9,388 nt of DNA from an uncultured Bacteroidales bacterium (GTDB lineage: Bacteria; Bacteroidota; Bacteroidia; Bacteroidales; Muribaculaceae), in the NCBI GenBank assembly GCA_947175585.1, contig CAMWNL010000037.1, forward strand, positions 1 through 9,388. The letters are read 5' to 3'. The notes under the pieces are model-generated. The model worked only from the letters and a program-made list of their open reading frames with translations. It was not told where the DNA came from and did not search any database. Shown here piece after piece: positions 1-6,918 of this stretch. The position numbers and the translations under genes were made by a program. The number at the start of each line of letters is the position of its first letter. The first letter of the stretch is position 1.

Positions 1-1564
1 AGTTGACTATGACCTCCATAGGTGACAGATCACGGGTGATGCCGTCGGGACCAACGGCCTTGATGCGTGAGATGTAGAAGCGCTTGCCGCGCGAGAGGCG
101 CTGGAAAGACTGTTTCTGACGGGCTGAGAAGTTGGCGCCGTCGCTCACCTCGGGGATGGCGTTGCCCATAGAGTCAAAGAAAATGGTTTCGAAACTGATG
201 ACGTTGAACTTTGTGTCGATCAGACCATCGTCAATGGCGGCCTCGATGCCCGGCGACTGGAGGAGGAGAGTCTTGGCAAAAGGTTTGCCGCCGCGATAGT
301 GGTCGGTGTTGCCTTTTGTATCGGTAAACGCGATGTAGGGAGTCGGGTCGGGGAGTTTGCGGACGCGGAAGGTCATGTTGGCAACGTTGGTCGAGCGACC
401 GTCGATGTTGGCGGTCACGGTGATTGTGGCGTCTTTGCCTACGGTCGACGGACGCGCTATCCAGCGGTCACCGTTACGGGTGAGTGTGCCGTTGGTCATG
501 GTCGCCGATATGCCGTTCATCGGTACACCGGGCACAGATATGCTGACAGGATTGTCAATGCCGGCGTAGAGAACATTCATCATCGTCGCCGATACGGTAG
601 CCATCGGTTCGATGACGGTGTAAGACGAAGTGAAGTCGTGGCGGGTCGATGTGCCGTCGCCGTGAGTCACTTCGAGATAGCCACTGTAGTCGAAGTTACC
701 GGTCGACGAAGCGTTGAGTTCATAAAGTCCGTGGTCATTGTCGAGCTGAGTGCCGTTGATGAACACTCGCGGACGCGCCGTGGTGTCGACTGCGGCAAGG
801 ACGATGTTGGCCGAGTATTTGCCGCCGCGCATGACGAGTCGCGACTGAGGCATGACGTAAGCGTTGAGTTCGTTGACGCGGACATCACCGGCGTCAACGC
901 TTGAAAGCAGGGTGGGCAGCGCCTCGCCCTCGGCATAGAGTATGTCGTTCTGAAGTTTTGACAGGATGGTTATGGCCGCGACGACGGGTTGCTGGTCAAA
1001 CTTGGCTTCTTCCCAGGACTGGGCTGTCAAAGTGCCTTTTTTTGATACCGGATCAGTCGATAGGGCGGCGCGGATGCCGTCAGCTTTGACGGAGTCAGGC
1101 ACAAGTGAAGTTATAAACGAGCGGTAGAAGTCAATCGACTCGCGCAGGTTGCCGCCGAGGTTATTTCCGGGGGCAAGCATTATGACTGCGGCGGCTTCAA
1201 GGTCATCGCGGTTGAGGATATTGTCAGGGTCGCCCTGCTCGCCGTCGGCTTTACGGACGATGGCAAGTTTGAGCGAGTCAATCTGGTTGTAAAGCCCGTC
1301 GGTGACGCGTCTGACATCGGCAGCCTTGTCGAGCCATGCCTGTCCCTTGTCAGGATTCTGAGCAGTGAAGGCTTCGAGGCGGCGGTATATGTCGTCGTTG
1401 CGCTGTCCGACGTTGGTGTTCGAACGGTTCAGGCCGTCGTGAACCTGGGTGAAACCGTCGAGCACGTCGCTTGAGACGTTGAGCGCAAGCATTGCCGTGA
1501 GGACGATATACATAAGATTTATCATCTTCTGGCGCGGCGACAGGCGATTATTGTGAGCTCCCAT
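1..1564 (-). CDS. porM: T9SS inner-membrane motor protein PorM/GldM (C-terminal end at window edge)
   Basis: PorM/GldM is the periplasm-spanning half of the proton-driven T9SS motor. It is anchored in the inner membrane by one helix, pairs with PorL, and reaches up to the PorK/PorN ring. I translated it by hand from the ATG at 1564: 521 codons, open to the window edge. The start is MGAHNNRLSPRQKMINLMY, followed by a single transmembrane helix at about residues 14-33, the hallmark GldM N-terminus. Arg11 aligns with Arg9 of Flavobacterium johnsoniae GldM, implicated in motor function. The rest is a long periplasmic region: a helical part to about residue 225, then beta-rich domains. The last complete codons read MEVIVN and the next codon begins with T, so the stop is probably just outside; P. 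gingivalis PorM is of similar length. It lies 31 bp after porL, and porN is expected next. Identity is very secure. Confidence 0.96.
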   Translation of the reverse strand, partial: MGAHNNRLSPRQKMINLMYIVLTAMLALNVSSDVLDGFTQVHDGLNRSNTNVGQRNDDIYRRLEAFTAQNPDKGQAWLDKAADVRRVTDGLYNQIDSLKLAIVRKADGEQGDPDNILNRDDLEAAAVIMLAPGNNLGGNLRESIDFYRSFITSLVPDSVKADGIRAALSTDPVSKKGTLTAQSWEEAKFDQQPVVAAITILSKLQNDILYAEGEALPTLLSSVDAGDVRVNELNAYVMPQSRLVMRGGKYSANIVLAAVDTTARPRVFINGTQLDNDHGLYELNASSTGNFDYSGYLEVTHGDGTSTRHDFTSSYTVIEPMATVSATMMNVLYAGIDNPVSISVPGVPMNGISATMTNGTLTRNGDRWIARPSTVGKDATITVTANIDGRSTNVANMTFRVRKLPDPTPYIAFTDTKGNTDHYRGGKPFAKTLLLQSPGIEAAIDDGLIDTKFNVISFETIFFDSMGNAIPEVSDGANFSARQKQSFQRLSRGKRFYISRIKAVGPDGITRDLSPMEVIVN

Positions 1565-1595
1565 TTATGATTGGCAGGATGTTGTGACGGGTTAA

Positions 1596-2552
1596 TTAAT
1601 CGTTAGGAGTCTGTCCGGGCTGCTGAGCGTCGGGCGCCATAGCCATCGGCCGATACATGTTGACGGTCATGGCCGTAATCATTTTTTCGTAGACAGAATT
1701 GAGCTGCTGCATGTAACGGGTCATCTTTTCAGTCTCCTCGCAGTAGCGGGCACTCTGAGCGGCTCCCTTTTCATACATGTCGCGTATGTCCTTGATGCCG
1801 CGGTTGACGCGGTCGATAGAGTCGAGCTGAGATGACACGCTCTTGAGCTGAATCTCATAGATGGTGTTGAGTCCGCTGATGTTGCGGTTGAGATCCTGCA
1901 TCTGATCGACATATCCTTTGGAGCTGCGAGTGATATTTTCAGAGTTTTCGGTGATTGCTCTGTAGCTTTCGAGGAGAACGTCTGAAACGTTGTTGAGCGC
2001 GGCAGTAGTCTGACGGAGGTGTTGCATCTCCTCGGCGATTGAGGCCATCTGGTCGAGGTAGTTCTGGGTTGCGGTGGTCAGTTCGGCCATGCGTGAAAGC
2101 TGGTCGGTGGCCGCAGCCATCTTGGCGATGCTCTCGCTGAGCGAACGTGAGTCTTCGGACCTGAGCTCGATGTTGTCGGGGATTCCGGCTGCGCGACGGG
2201 CGTGTGACGGCGCCACGCTCGCGGACGATGATGCGCCGCCGATAATCATAGATCCACCGCCCTGAAAGTCCGGTCGGTCTTCTTCGTTGTGCGAGTCAAG
2301 CACGGGGAACACATCTTCCCATTTATACTCTTTCGGCGGACGGTCAAAGGCCGTGAGGACGAACATCAGCACCTCAGTGCCCATACCGATTGAAAGCAGC
2401 ATGTTGCCGCCGGGCAGGTGAAGTATCTTGAACAGCGCGCCCCAGATGACGATGGCCGCACCGATACTATAAGCGAAGTTGAAGAAACGCTGGCCATTCT
2501 CTGACGAGATAAATGCGCTGACAGCGTTGCGATATGCCTTTACTTTTCCCAT
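1596..2552 (-). CDS. porL: T9SS inner-membrane motor protein PorL/GldL
   Basis: PorL/GldL is the five-copy ring of the PorLM motor that converts proton flow into rotation for T9SS secretion, and for gliding where present. The protein has 318 residues. Two transmembrane helices lie at about residues 24-44 and 50-69, joined by a short loop after FKILHLPGG. Residues equivalent to those important in F. johnsoniae GldL are present: Tyr28, Lys42 and His45 in the first helix and Glu60 in the second (GldL Tyr13, Lys27, His30, Glu49). A linker rich in Ser, Ala and Gly follows at about residues 95-125, then a long cytoplasmic coiled-coil region to about residue 300. In P. gingivalis the cytoplasmic part is reported to contact the response regulator PorX. 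The gene sits 50 bp after porK and 31 bp before porM. The start MGKVKAYRN is the only sensible one, because the first helix follows closely. Confidence 0.96.
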   Translation of the reverse strand: MGKVKAYRNAVSAFISSENGQRFFNFAYSIGAAIVIWGALFKILHLPGGNMLLSIGMGTEVLMFVLTAFDRPPKEYKWEDVFPVLDSHNEEDRPDFQGGGSMIIGGASSSASVAPSHARRAAGIPDNIELRSEDSRSLSESIAKMAAATDQLSRMAELTTATQNYLDQMASIAEEMQHLRQTTAALNNVSDVLLESYRAITENSENITRSSKGYVDQMQDLNRNISGLNTIYEIQLKSVSSQLDSIDRVNRGIKDIRDMYEKGAAQSARYCEETEKMTRYMQQLNSVYEKMITAMTVNMYRPMAMAPDAQQPGQTPND

Positions 2553-2602
2553 TTCTGTGTGATTGATGGTTAAGTTATTGAAGTTGAATTGGAGAGAGCT
2601 GA

Positions 2603-4057
2603 TTATTTAGAGTTCTTTTGTTGCGACTTGGTGCCTTTGGCAAATCCGATCTGTGAGCGCACGCAACGGAAGCCGATGAAAGAGCGCTGCTCGTTCTGGT
2701 ATTCCCACATGCGGAGGTCTGAACGGATATTGTGGGCGACATCTTTCCATGATCCGCCGCGGATGATTTTGCGCTTCATCTTGTAGGGGTCTTCTTTAGC
2801 GGCATCGTAGCGATACTCCGGATTCAGGTCAGAGGTGAGCTTGCCGACGCTCTCGGTGTAGGCCGTGGAGGTCCATTCGCTGACATTACCGGCCATGTCA
2901 TAGAGTCCGAAATCATTGGGAGCGTATGTGCCGACGCGCGATGTGATCACATGGCCGTCTTTGACATAGTTTCCTTCCTGAGGTTTGAAGTTAGCGTAGA
3001 AGCAACCCCGGTCGTCACTCATCGTGAGATCTCCCTCCCAGGGATACATATTGTCAGACTCGCCGGCACGCGCCGCATACTCCCACTCGGCCTCGGTCGG
3101 GAGACGATAAGGCTCTACATAGACTCCTTCGCGGCCGAGAGAGCGGCGGAGGAAGTCAGTGCGCCAGTTGGCAAAAGCGTTAGCCTGCTCCCAGCTTACG
3201 CCTACGACGGGATATTCGTTGTAGCCTCCGTGAGAGAAATAGAGGCGCACGTAGGGCTCGTTATAAGCGTTCTCAAAGTCATTGACCCACGCTGTAGTGT
3301 CGGGGTAGACATTGACGATATATGTGTTGACGAAATCATAATCTCCGGTCAGACCGCGGGTGATGGTTTCGCGTATGATCTCTCCGTCATCGTTGATATA
3401 GGCGGTGTCTTTAGAGATGACCGGCACCTCGGTCGGGGTGGGGCGGTCAGTGTTGTATTCGCGGCGACGGGGATCAAGACGATTTTTGCGCTTGACGGCC
3501 TCTGTCTGATTGTAGACCTCATAGCGGTAGTTGAGTTGGTCGGCGTCAAGTTCGCGCACACCGGTGATGGGATTGGTGCGGTAGAGACTCTCGATGGCGC
3601 GCTGTTCGTCTTCATTAGGATTACGCCAGGGTATGGGTTTGTTCCAGTTGAGGTGAGGCGTGACAGGATTACCCTCGCGGTCTTCCTCGATTTTGAAATC
3701 TTCATTACCACCATAAGCAGGGTCAGAGAGGCGCTCGCGGATGATGGAGTCGCGCACCCAGAATACAAACTGCTTGTATTTGCTGTTTGTAATCTCGGTC
3801 TCGTCCATCCAGAAACCGTCGACTGAGACGCCACGAGCATCAGCGCGGAGATTCCAGACACTGTCGGCTTTCTGAGGCCCCATTTCGATAGATCCGCGGT
3901 TTATGAGAACCATGCCGTAGGGCGTAGGCTCGGCCCATGAAGTTGCAGACACCCCTGTGACTTCACCTCCTGCAGCGCCGTGAGAACCGGTGGCGCATGA
4001 AGCTCCGAGGAGAGCGGTAACGCAGCAGGCGAGGAAAATATTTGTCTTTGTATTCAT
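2603..4057 (-). CDS. porK: T9SS ring lipoprotein PorK/GldK (FGE/SUMF1 fold)
   Basis: PorK/GldK is an outer-membrane-anchored lipoprotein that forms the large periplasmic ring with PorN. The protein has 484 residues. A lipoprotein signal ends at LLGASC, with Cys21 the likely lipidated residue. A formylglycine-generating-enzyme-like (SUMF1) domain is split by a long insertion. It starts around residue 47 (YGMVLINRGSIEMG) and resumes at about residue 282 with YPVVGVSWEQANAFANWR, then RLPTEAEWEYAARAG (318-332), NDFGLYDMAGNVSEW (381-395), RGGSW (433-437) and a terminal FIGFRCVRS. The cysteine pair used by true FGE enzymes is absent from the segment after RGGSW, which fits a structural role. It lies 69 bp after porP and 50 bp before porL. 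I see no Bacteroides-type promoter in the 69-bp gap, so it is probably transcribed with porT and porP. Confidence 0.96.
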   Translation of the reverse strand: MNTKTNIFLACCVTALLGASCATGSHGAAGGEVTGVSATSWAEPTPYGMVLINRGSIEMGPQKADSVWNLRADARGVSVDGFWMDETEITNSKYKQFVFWVRDSIIRERLSDPAYGGNEDFKIEEDREGNPVTPHLNWNKPIPWRNPNEDEQRAIESLYRTNPITGVRELDADQLNYRYEVYNQTEAVKRKNRLDPRRREYNTDRPTPTEVPVISKDTAYINDDGEIIRETITRGLTGDYDFVNTYIVNVYPDTTAWVNDFENAYNEPYVRLYFSHGGYNEYPVVGVSWEQANAFANWRTDFLRRSLGREGVYVEPYRLPTEAEWEYAARAGESDNMYPWEGDLTMSDDRGCFYANFKPQEGNYVKDGHVITSRVGTYAPNDFGLYDMAGNVSEWTSTAYTESVGKLTSDLNPEYRYDAAKEDPYKMKRKIIRGGSWKDVAHNIRSDLRMWEYQNEQRSFIGFRCVRSQIGFAKGTKSQQKNSK

Positions 4058-4126
4058 ATATGAGTCGGTAGTGATTGTTCAATTATTTATTAAATCTTTG
4101 TTGCGGTCAGACCGGAAATATGTGGT

Positions 4127-5128
4127 CTACATTATGCGTATGTTTTTGTGCCTGTGGCGATTTTTTTCTGACATGTCGATTTTCATGCGGTAACCTGCAA
4201 ATACTTCGTGGCTTCCGCTTGAAGCCTTTGCGATAGCCGAAGTCGCATAGTCGTAGCTGTATCCGACAAAAATATTTTTAAACTCGGCTGCTACGGTGGC
4301 CACAATGGCGTCGCGCCAGCGATAGCCGAGGCCGAATGTCAGGAATTTATCGTAGCGGCAGCGCACTGTCGCTTCACCGGTGGTGAATGTGAAGTCACTC
4401 TTGACTAAGACCGATGGAACTATTTCAAATAACGTGTTATTTATCGGAATATTGCTCATTGCCGTAAAATATAAGGTGCGCTTGGCCTGAAACTGAAATT
4501 CGCGTTCGGTTGTCGATGTGCCTCCCGAGGCGGTTTCGGTGTTCATTGTGACTGTCGGCGATGTGAGGTGGGTGGCCGAAAGACCGGCACTGAAGTATCG
4601 GTGAGTGTACCATAGTCCGAACGCGAGATCGAGAGCTGTGCCGTGGACGTCCTGATTGGGGATACCGTCATCATTGCTGTCGTGATAGTCGTCATCGTCG
4701 GGGATGTAAACTTCCGAGCCCTTGAAGCCCTGATCATAAAATCCGATCTGGAGTCCGGCTGACAGCGAGCCTCCGAGTAGTTTACGGGAATAGGCAATCT
4801 GTGCGCCGGCGTTAAGACCGTTGTACAGACCGGCTTTGTCTGTGTCAAACAGCACTCCGACTGCAAAACGCTTGCCGAATAATTTCAAGGGCATATCGGC
4901 TGTACCGACGAAATCGCGTGGTGCGCCGTCGATGCCTACCCACTGCATGCGCATACCGCCGCGGATACGGAGAAAGTCAGTCTGGCCTATGGCTGAGGGA
5001 TTGAAATATGACGGCACCTCATAGTATTGCGAAAATTGTGCGTCGGTCTGAGCTGCAGCCCTGAAAGATAGCAGCGATGCGGCAAAGACAGCGATCAGCA
5101 ATGTAAGGCGGCGGTTGAAAGCAAGCAT
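4127..5128 (-). CDS. porP: T9SS outer-membrane protein PorP/SprF family
   Basis: PorP/SprF proteins are outer-membrane beta barrels of the T9SS; PorP associates with the secretion apparatus, and family members help attach or export particular cargo. The protein has 333 residues. A signal peptide ends near residue 26 (SFRAAAQ). The family signature follows: TDAQFSQYYEVPSYFNPSAI, with the FSQY and NP(S/A) motifs, then alternating amphipathic strands such as ALDLAFGLWYTHRYFSAGL. An acidic loop at about residues 144-160 has nine Asp, including a stretch like a thrombospondin type 3 calcium loop (DSNDDGIPNQD). The C-terminus is basic (SEKNRHRHKNIRIM). It starts 4 bp after the porT stop, implying translational coupling, and precedes porK as in P. 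gingivalis. Because it is encoded with porKLM it is more likely the core PorP than one of the many SprF paralogues. Confidence 0.93.
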   Translation of the reverse strand: MLAFNRRLTLLIAVFAASLLSFRAAAQTDAQFSQYYEVPSYFNPSAIGQTDFLRIRGGMRMQWVGIDGAPRDFVGTADMPLKLFGKRFAVGVLFDTDKAGLYNGLNAGAQIAYSRKLLGGSLSAGLQIGFYDQGFKGSEVYIPDDDDYHDSNDDGIPNQDVHGTALDLAFGLWYTHRYFSAGLSATHLTSPTVTMNTETASGGTSTTEREFQFQAKRTLYFTAMSNIPINNTLFEIVPSVLVKSDFTFTTGEATVRCRYDKFLTFGLGYRWRDAIVATVAAEFKNIFVGYSYDYATSAIAKASSGSHEVFAGYRMKIDMSEKNRHRHKNIRIM

Positions 5129-5132
5129 TGTA

Positions 5133-5852
5133 TTATTCGAAATAGAAAGTCAGTACAATCATTTTGGACACAGCTTTTTTTACGGACTGTGTGAATTTTA
5201 ACTTAATGGGGTCATCTTCGAGGTCGGGTCGGTCATGACACAGAATGTCAGACATGCCCAGACAGAACTTTATCTCGGGTATGAACTTGAAATAGGGCAG
5301 GTAGAAATCGCAGCCGAAACCCAGCGATACATAGAAGTCGGTCGCCTTGGTCTTGATGAAGTCACTGCGTTTTTTTGCCACGTCAAAAGCCGGCATAATG
5401 CCTGTGAGCATATACGGGCGGCAGTTGCGGTAGCGCATGGCTGCGTATTTCAGATCCAGTGGCATGACGACATAAGTCGACTTGATGTTCTGGCGTTCTT
5501 TTGAACCGTCGGTGAGATTGACCATGCGGATATCCCGGCTGCCGAAGTACATGCCGGGTGAGAACCGTAACGAAAAATAATTGTTCAGCCTTAAGTCTAC
5601 CAGACCGTTGACGCAGAAACCGGGCTGATACTCAGGTTGATCTATGCGCCACTCTTCACCCTCCTCGGTGATAAATCCGTTATGGGTGAAACGGATGTCT
5701 TCGGCATGCGCGCCGATAGAGAATCCGAGATGCCAGCGGCGCATGTCAGCATAGGGACGATTGAGCAGTTTATCGTTGAAATCGCGTGCAAAGGCGCCGG
5801 GCGTCAGAGATGCAAGCGCAAAAACGGTCAATATGATTTTAAGCAAGTTCAT
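5133..5852 (-). CDS. porT: T9SS outer-membrane barrel protein PorT
   Basis: PorT is a small beta-barrel protein required for T9SS secretion of gingipains in P. gingivalis; its exact role is not settled. The protein has 239 residues. A signal peptide has a hydrophobic core at residues 4-20 and probable cleavage after Ala22 (PGAFA, then RDF). The N-terminal mature segment RPYADMRRWHLGFSIGAH (32-49) matches the short charged stretch and first strand typical of PorT. Amphipathic strands follow, and the last residues, VLTFYFE, form the terminal barrel strand with the aromatic end expected of an outer-membrane protein. It is the first gene of the run and ends 4 bp before porP. Generic PorT-like barrel annotations cover many unrelated proteins. 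The conserved N-terminus together with the location make true PorT the best reading. Confidence 0.87.
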   Translation of the reverse strand: MNLLKIILTVFALASLTPGAFARDFNDKLLNRPYADMRRWHLGFSIGAHAEDIRFTHNGFITEEGEEWRIDQPEYQPGFCVNGLVDLRLNNYFSLRFSPGMYFGSRDIRMVNLTDGSKERQNIKSTYVVMPLDLKYAAMRYRNCRPYMLTGIMPAFDVAKKRSDFIKTKATDFYVSLGFGCDFYLPYFKFIPEIKFCLGMSDILCHDRPDLEDDPIKLKFTQSVKKAVSKMIVLTFYFE

Positions 5853-5864
5853 CAGTTGATAAAC

Positions 5865-5894
5865 GTTGCCATAAGAGATTTATTGTTATTTTTG
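5865..5894 (+). promoter_or_regulatory. Bacteroides-type promoter for the SDR-like gene
   Basis: TATTTTTG at 5887-5894 is a perfect match to the Bacteroides -7 box TAnnTTTG. GTTG at 5865-5868, 18 bp upstream, is a partial match to the -33 TTTG. Transcription starting a few bases after the box leaves only about 10-15 nt of A-rich leader before the ATG at 5913. The box supports that ATG over any start further upstream in the same open frame. Confidence 0.6.
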
Positions 5895-5907
5895 CACCAA
5901 AATCAAA
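5877..5907 (-). promoter_or_regulatory. Weak candidate promoter for the porT-porPKLM operon
   Basis: Reading the minus strand upstream of porT, TTTG (5907-5904) is followed after 21 bp by TAAATCTC (5882-5875 region). This matches TAnnTTTG at only four of six fixed positions. It would give a leader of roughly 15-25 nt before the porT start. It overlaps the promoter of the divergent gene within a 60-bp shared region. The match is weak and no better alternative is visible. Confidence 0.25.
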
Positions 5908-5912
5908 CAATC

Positions 5913-6464
5913 ATGGCTGACAATTACCTTGAGAAAAAGATGGAGGAGCACAGACGCGGCACAGCTGCCCGGAGCGTCGCACGTCGACTGACACCTGTCG
6001 GAGAGCGTCGTGGCTCGGTTTCGTTTAAGATCGGCGAACTGCGTATTTTGGTTGATGACGCAAGCTCTGAGACAGGCCGGGCTATTGTCCGGCGGCTGCG
6101 CGAGGCAGGGTGTAAGGTTGCGTTTTCAGCTGATGATGAAAGAGCCGGACGGTCGTTGGCTCAGTCATCCGGCGCACGATTCTATCCCTCGTCATTCGGG
6201 GACTCTGTGTGTGGTGATCTCGTTAAGATATGGGGTGGAGTCGATATGTTGATTACGTCCGGACTCACTCAGGTTGATAGTGCTGACGTAAAAAGGGTTA
6301 TTGTTGTCAGCGAGTCGTCTGAGGTGGCTCATGCCGCAGATTATTGCATTAATACCGTCTGCACAAAACATCTGACATCTGGCGAAATCGCTCACCTCTG
6401 TCTGCTGTTGTGTCTCTCCGAGTCAGCTTGTCTTGATGGAGTTTGCCTGGGGCGTCTGATATGA
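5913..6464 (+). CDS. Short Rossmann/SDR-like protein lacking the catalytic motif
   Basis: The protein has 183 residues. I chose the ATG at 5913 although the frame stays open back to 5637, because a perfect -7 box ends 18 bp before it and the upstream part overlaps porT in antisense. It opens with a charged, probably helical stretch (MADNYLEKKMEEHRRG) and a basic linker. From about residue 43 it resembles a short-chain dehydrogenase: LRILVDDASSETGRAIVRRL is a strand-loop-helix where TGxxxGIG would be, but the glycines are largely lost. VDMLITSGL (110-118) stands where SDRs have VDxLVNNAG. The end (SGEIAHLCLLLCLSESACLDG) resembles the SDR C-terminus. The middle of the fold is shortened and there is no YxxxK. 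True SDRs are near 250 residues. Enzyme activity is therefore doubtful; a non-catalytic nucleotide-binding or structural role is possible. It is divergent from porT, but no functional link is shown. Confidence 0.7.
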   Translation: MADNYLEKKMEEHRRGTAARSVARRLTPVGERRGSVSFKIGELRILVDDASSETGRAIVRRLREAGCKVAFSADDERAGRSLAQSSGARFYPSSFGDSVCGDLVKIWGGVDMLITSGLTQVDSADVKRVIVVSESSEVAHAADYCINTVCTKHLTSGEIAHLCLLLCLSESACLDGVCLGRLI

Positions 6465-6547
6465 ATATTGGTATACCCAATGTAGCGTAGATTAAAGAAG
6501 TTATCATGCCTCTTGTCCCATAATCAGTATTTTTTGGTTAAAATTAC

Positions 6548-6578
6548 TTGGTTTTATGGAGCAGATTTGCTACCTTTG
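6548..6578 (+). promoter_or_regulatory. Bacteroides-type promoter for hicA
   Basis: TACCTTTG at 6571-6578 matches the -7 consensus TAnnTTTG perfectly. TTGG at 6548-6551 sits 19 bp upstream as a partial -33 element. The predicted start is near 6585, giving a leader of about 25 nt before the hicA ATG at 6610. Confidence 0.65.
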
Positions 6579-6609
6579 TGGCGTTGATAAACAATAGTTC
6601 TTTTAATTT

Positions 6610-6795
6610 ATGAAGTACAAACAACTGAAGGCGGAGTTGTCCGCCGCCGGATGTTATCTTATTCGAAATGGCGGTAATCATGAAATATGGTATTCACCTA
6701 TTACTGATAAACGCTTCCCTGTGCCATCTCATGGGTCAAAGGAGGTTCCGCCATCTACCGAGAGATACATCAGAATGAATTCGGGGGTCAAATGA
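6610..6795 (+). CDS. hicA: HicA-family toxin, mRNA interferase
   Basis: HicA toxins are small double-stranded-RNA-binding-fold proteins that cleave mRNA and stop growth until neutralised by HicB. The protein has 61 residues, normal for the family. The signature is complete: MKYKQLKAELSAAGCYLIRN, then GGNHEIWY with catalytic His24, then the strand KRFPVPSHGSKEVPPST, ending in the helix and SGVK. In most relatives the end of the last strand is followed by GT; here it is ST, a mild change. It is followed by hicB in the same direction, but after a 123-bp gap rather than the usual overlap or few bases. An inverted repeat covers its stop codon. The region is more AT-rich than the T9SS operon, in keeping with toxin-antitoxin mobility. 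Confidence 0.9.
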   Translation: MKYKQLKAELSAAGCYLIRNGGNHEIWYSPITDKRFPVPSHGSKEVPPSTERYIRMNSGVK

Positions 6796-6806
6796 TCCTC
6801 GAATTC
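6777..6806. repeat. Inverted repeat across the hicA stop codon
   Basis: GAATTCG at 6777-6783 is inverted as CGAATTC at 6800-6806. After one mismatch the pairing continues for two more bases. The arms flank the hicA stop codon at 6793-6795. It may be a weak mRNA hairpin protecting or limiting the hicA message, or chance. Confidence 0.4.
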
Positions 6807-6817
6807 TCGGCAAACAG

Positions 6818-6850
6818 TTTGTGCGTTATCTTTTATCAGGAATAAATTGT
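6818..6850 (+). promoter_or_regulatory. Weak candidate promoter for hicB
   Basis: TTTG at 6818-6821 is followed after 21 bp by TAAATTGT (6843-6850), which matches four of the six fixed bases of TAnnTTTG. If used, transcription would begin near 6857, exactly at the palindrome at 6858-6882. That would make the palindrome an operator or a 5' hairpin of a separate hicB message. No better promoter is visible in the gap. Confidence 0.25.
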
Positions 6851-6857
6851 TATCAAT

Positions 6858-6883
6858 AAAACGAGATCATTGATCTCGTTTTT
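6858..6883. terminator. Perfect palindromic hairpin between hicA and hicB (terminator or operator)
   Basis: The arm AAAACGAGATC at 6858-6868 pairs perfectly with GATCTCGTTTT at 6872-6882 around a 3-nt loop, giving 11 bp. A T run (6879-6883) follows, and an A run precedes it, so it reads as an intrinsic terminator on either strand, although the T tract is short and shared with the stem. It lies 63 bp after hicA and 35 bp before hicB. In known hicAB loci HicB binds palindromes to repress the operon, so an operator role is an equally serious alternative. Confidence 0.6.
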
Positions 6884-6918
6884 AAACAGATATCTTAGAC
6901 ATAATATTATATAGAAAA

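Noticed and set aside
299..904. Open frame of 201 codons on the plus strand, opposite porM
   Set aside because: It is antisense to the PorM coding region, rich in Val, Gly, Arg and His as a frame shadow, and has no promoter.
2951..3826. Open frame of 291 codons on the plus strand, opposite porK
   Set aside because: It lies entirely inside porK in antisense, has no recognisable domain, and its composition (runs of Val, Ile, Asp) is what the complement of porK codons gives.
3349..3861. Minus-strand frame of 170 codons within porK
   Set aside because: A shifted frame on the same strand as porK, dominated by Ser, Thr and Pro, with no family features.
2603..4057. Functional formylglycine-generating enzyme or sulfatase maturase
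   Set aside because: The catalytic cysteines are missing, it has a lipoprotein signal, and it sits in the porPKLM order, all of which indicate the structural protein PorK.
5637..5912. N-terminal extension of the SDR-like gene by 92 codons
   Set aside because: It is antisense to porT and precedes the promoter box at 5887-5894. The MADNYLEKK start after an A-rich leader fits much better.
6467..6481. Short palindrome ATTGG/CCAAT just after the SDR-like gene
   Set aside because: Only five-base arms and no T run follow, so it is not a convincing terminator and may be chance.
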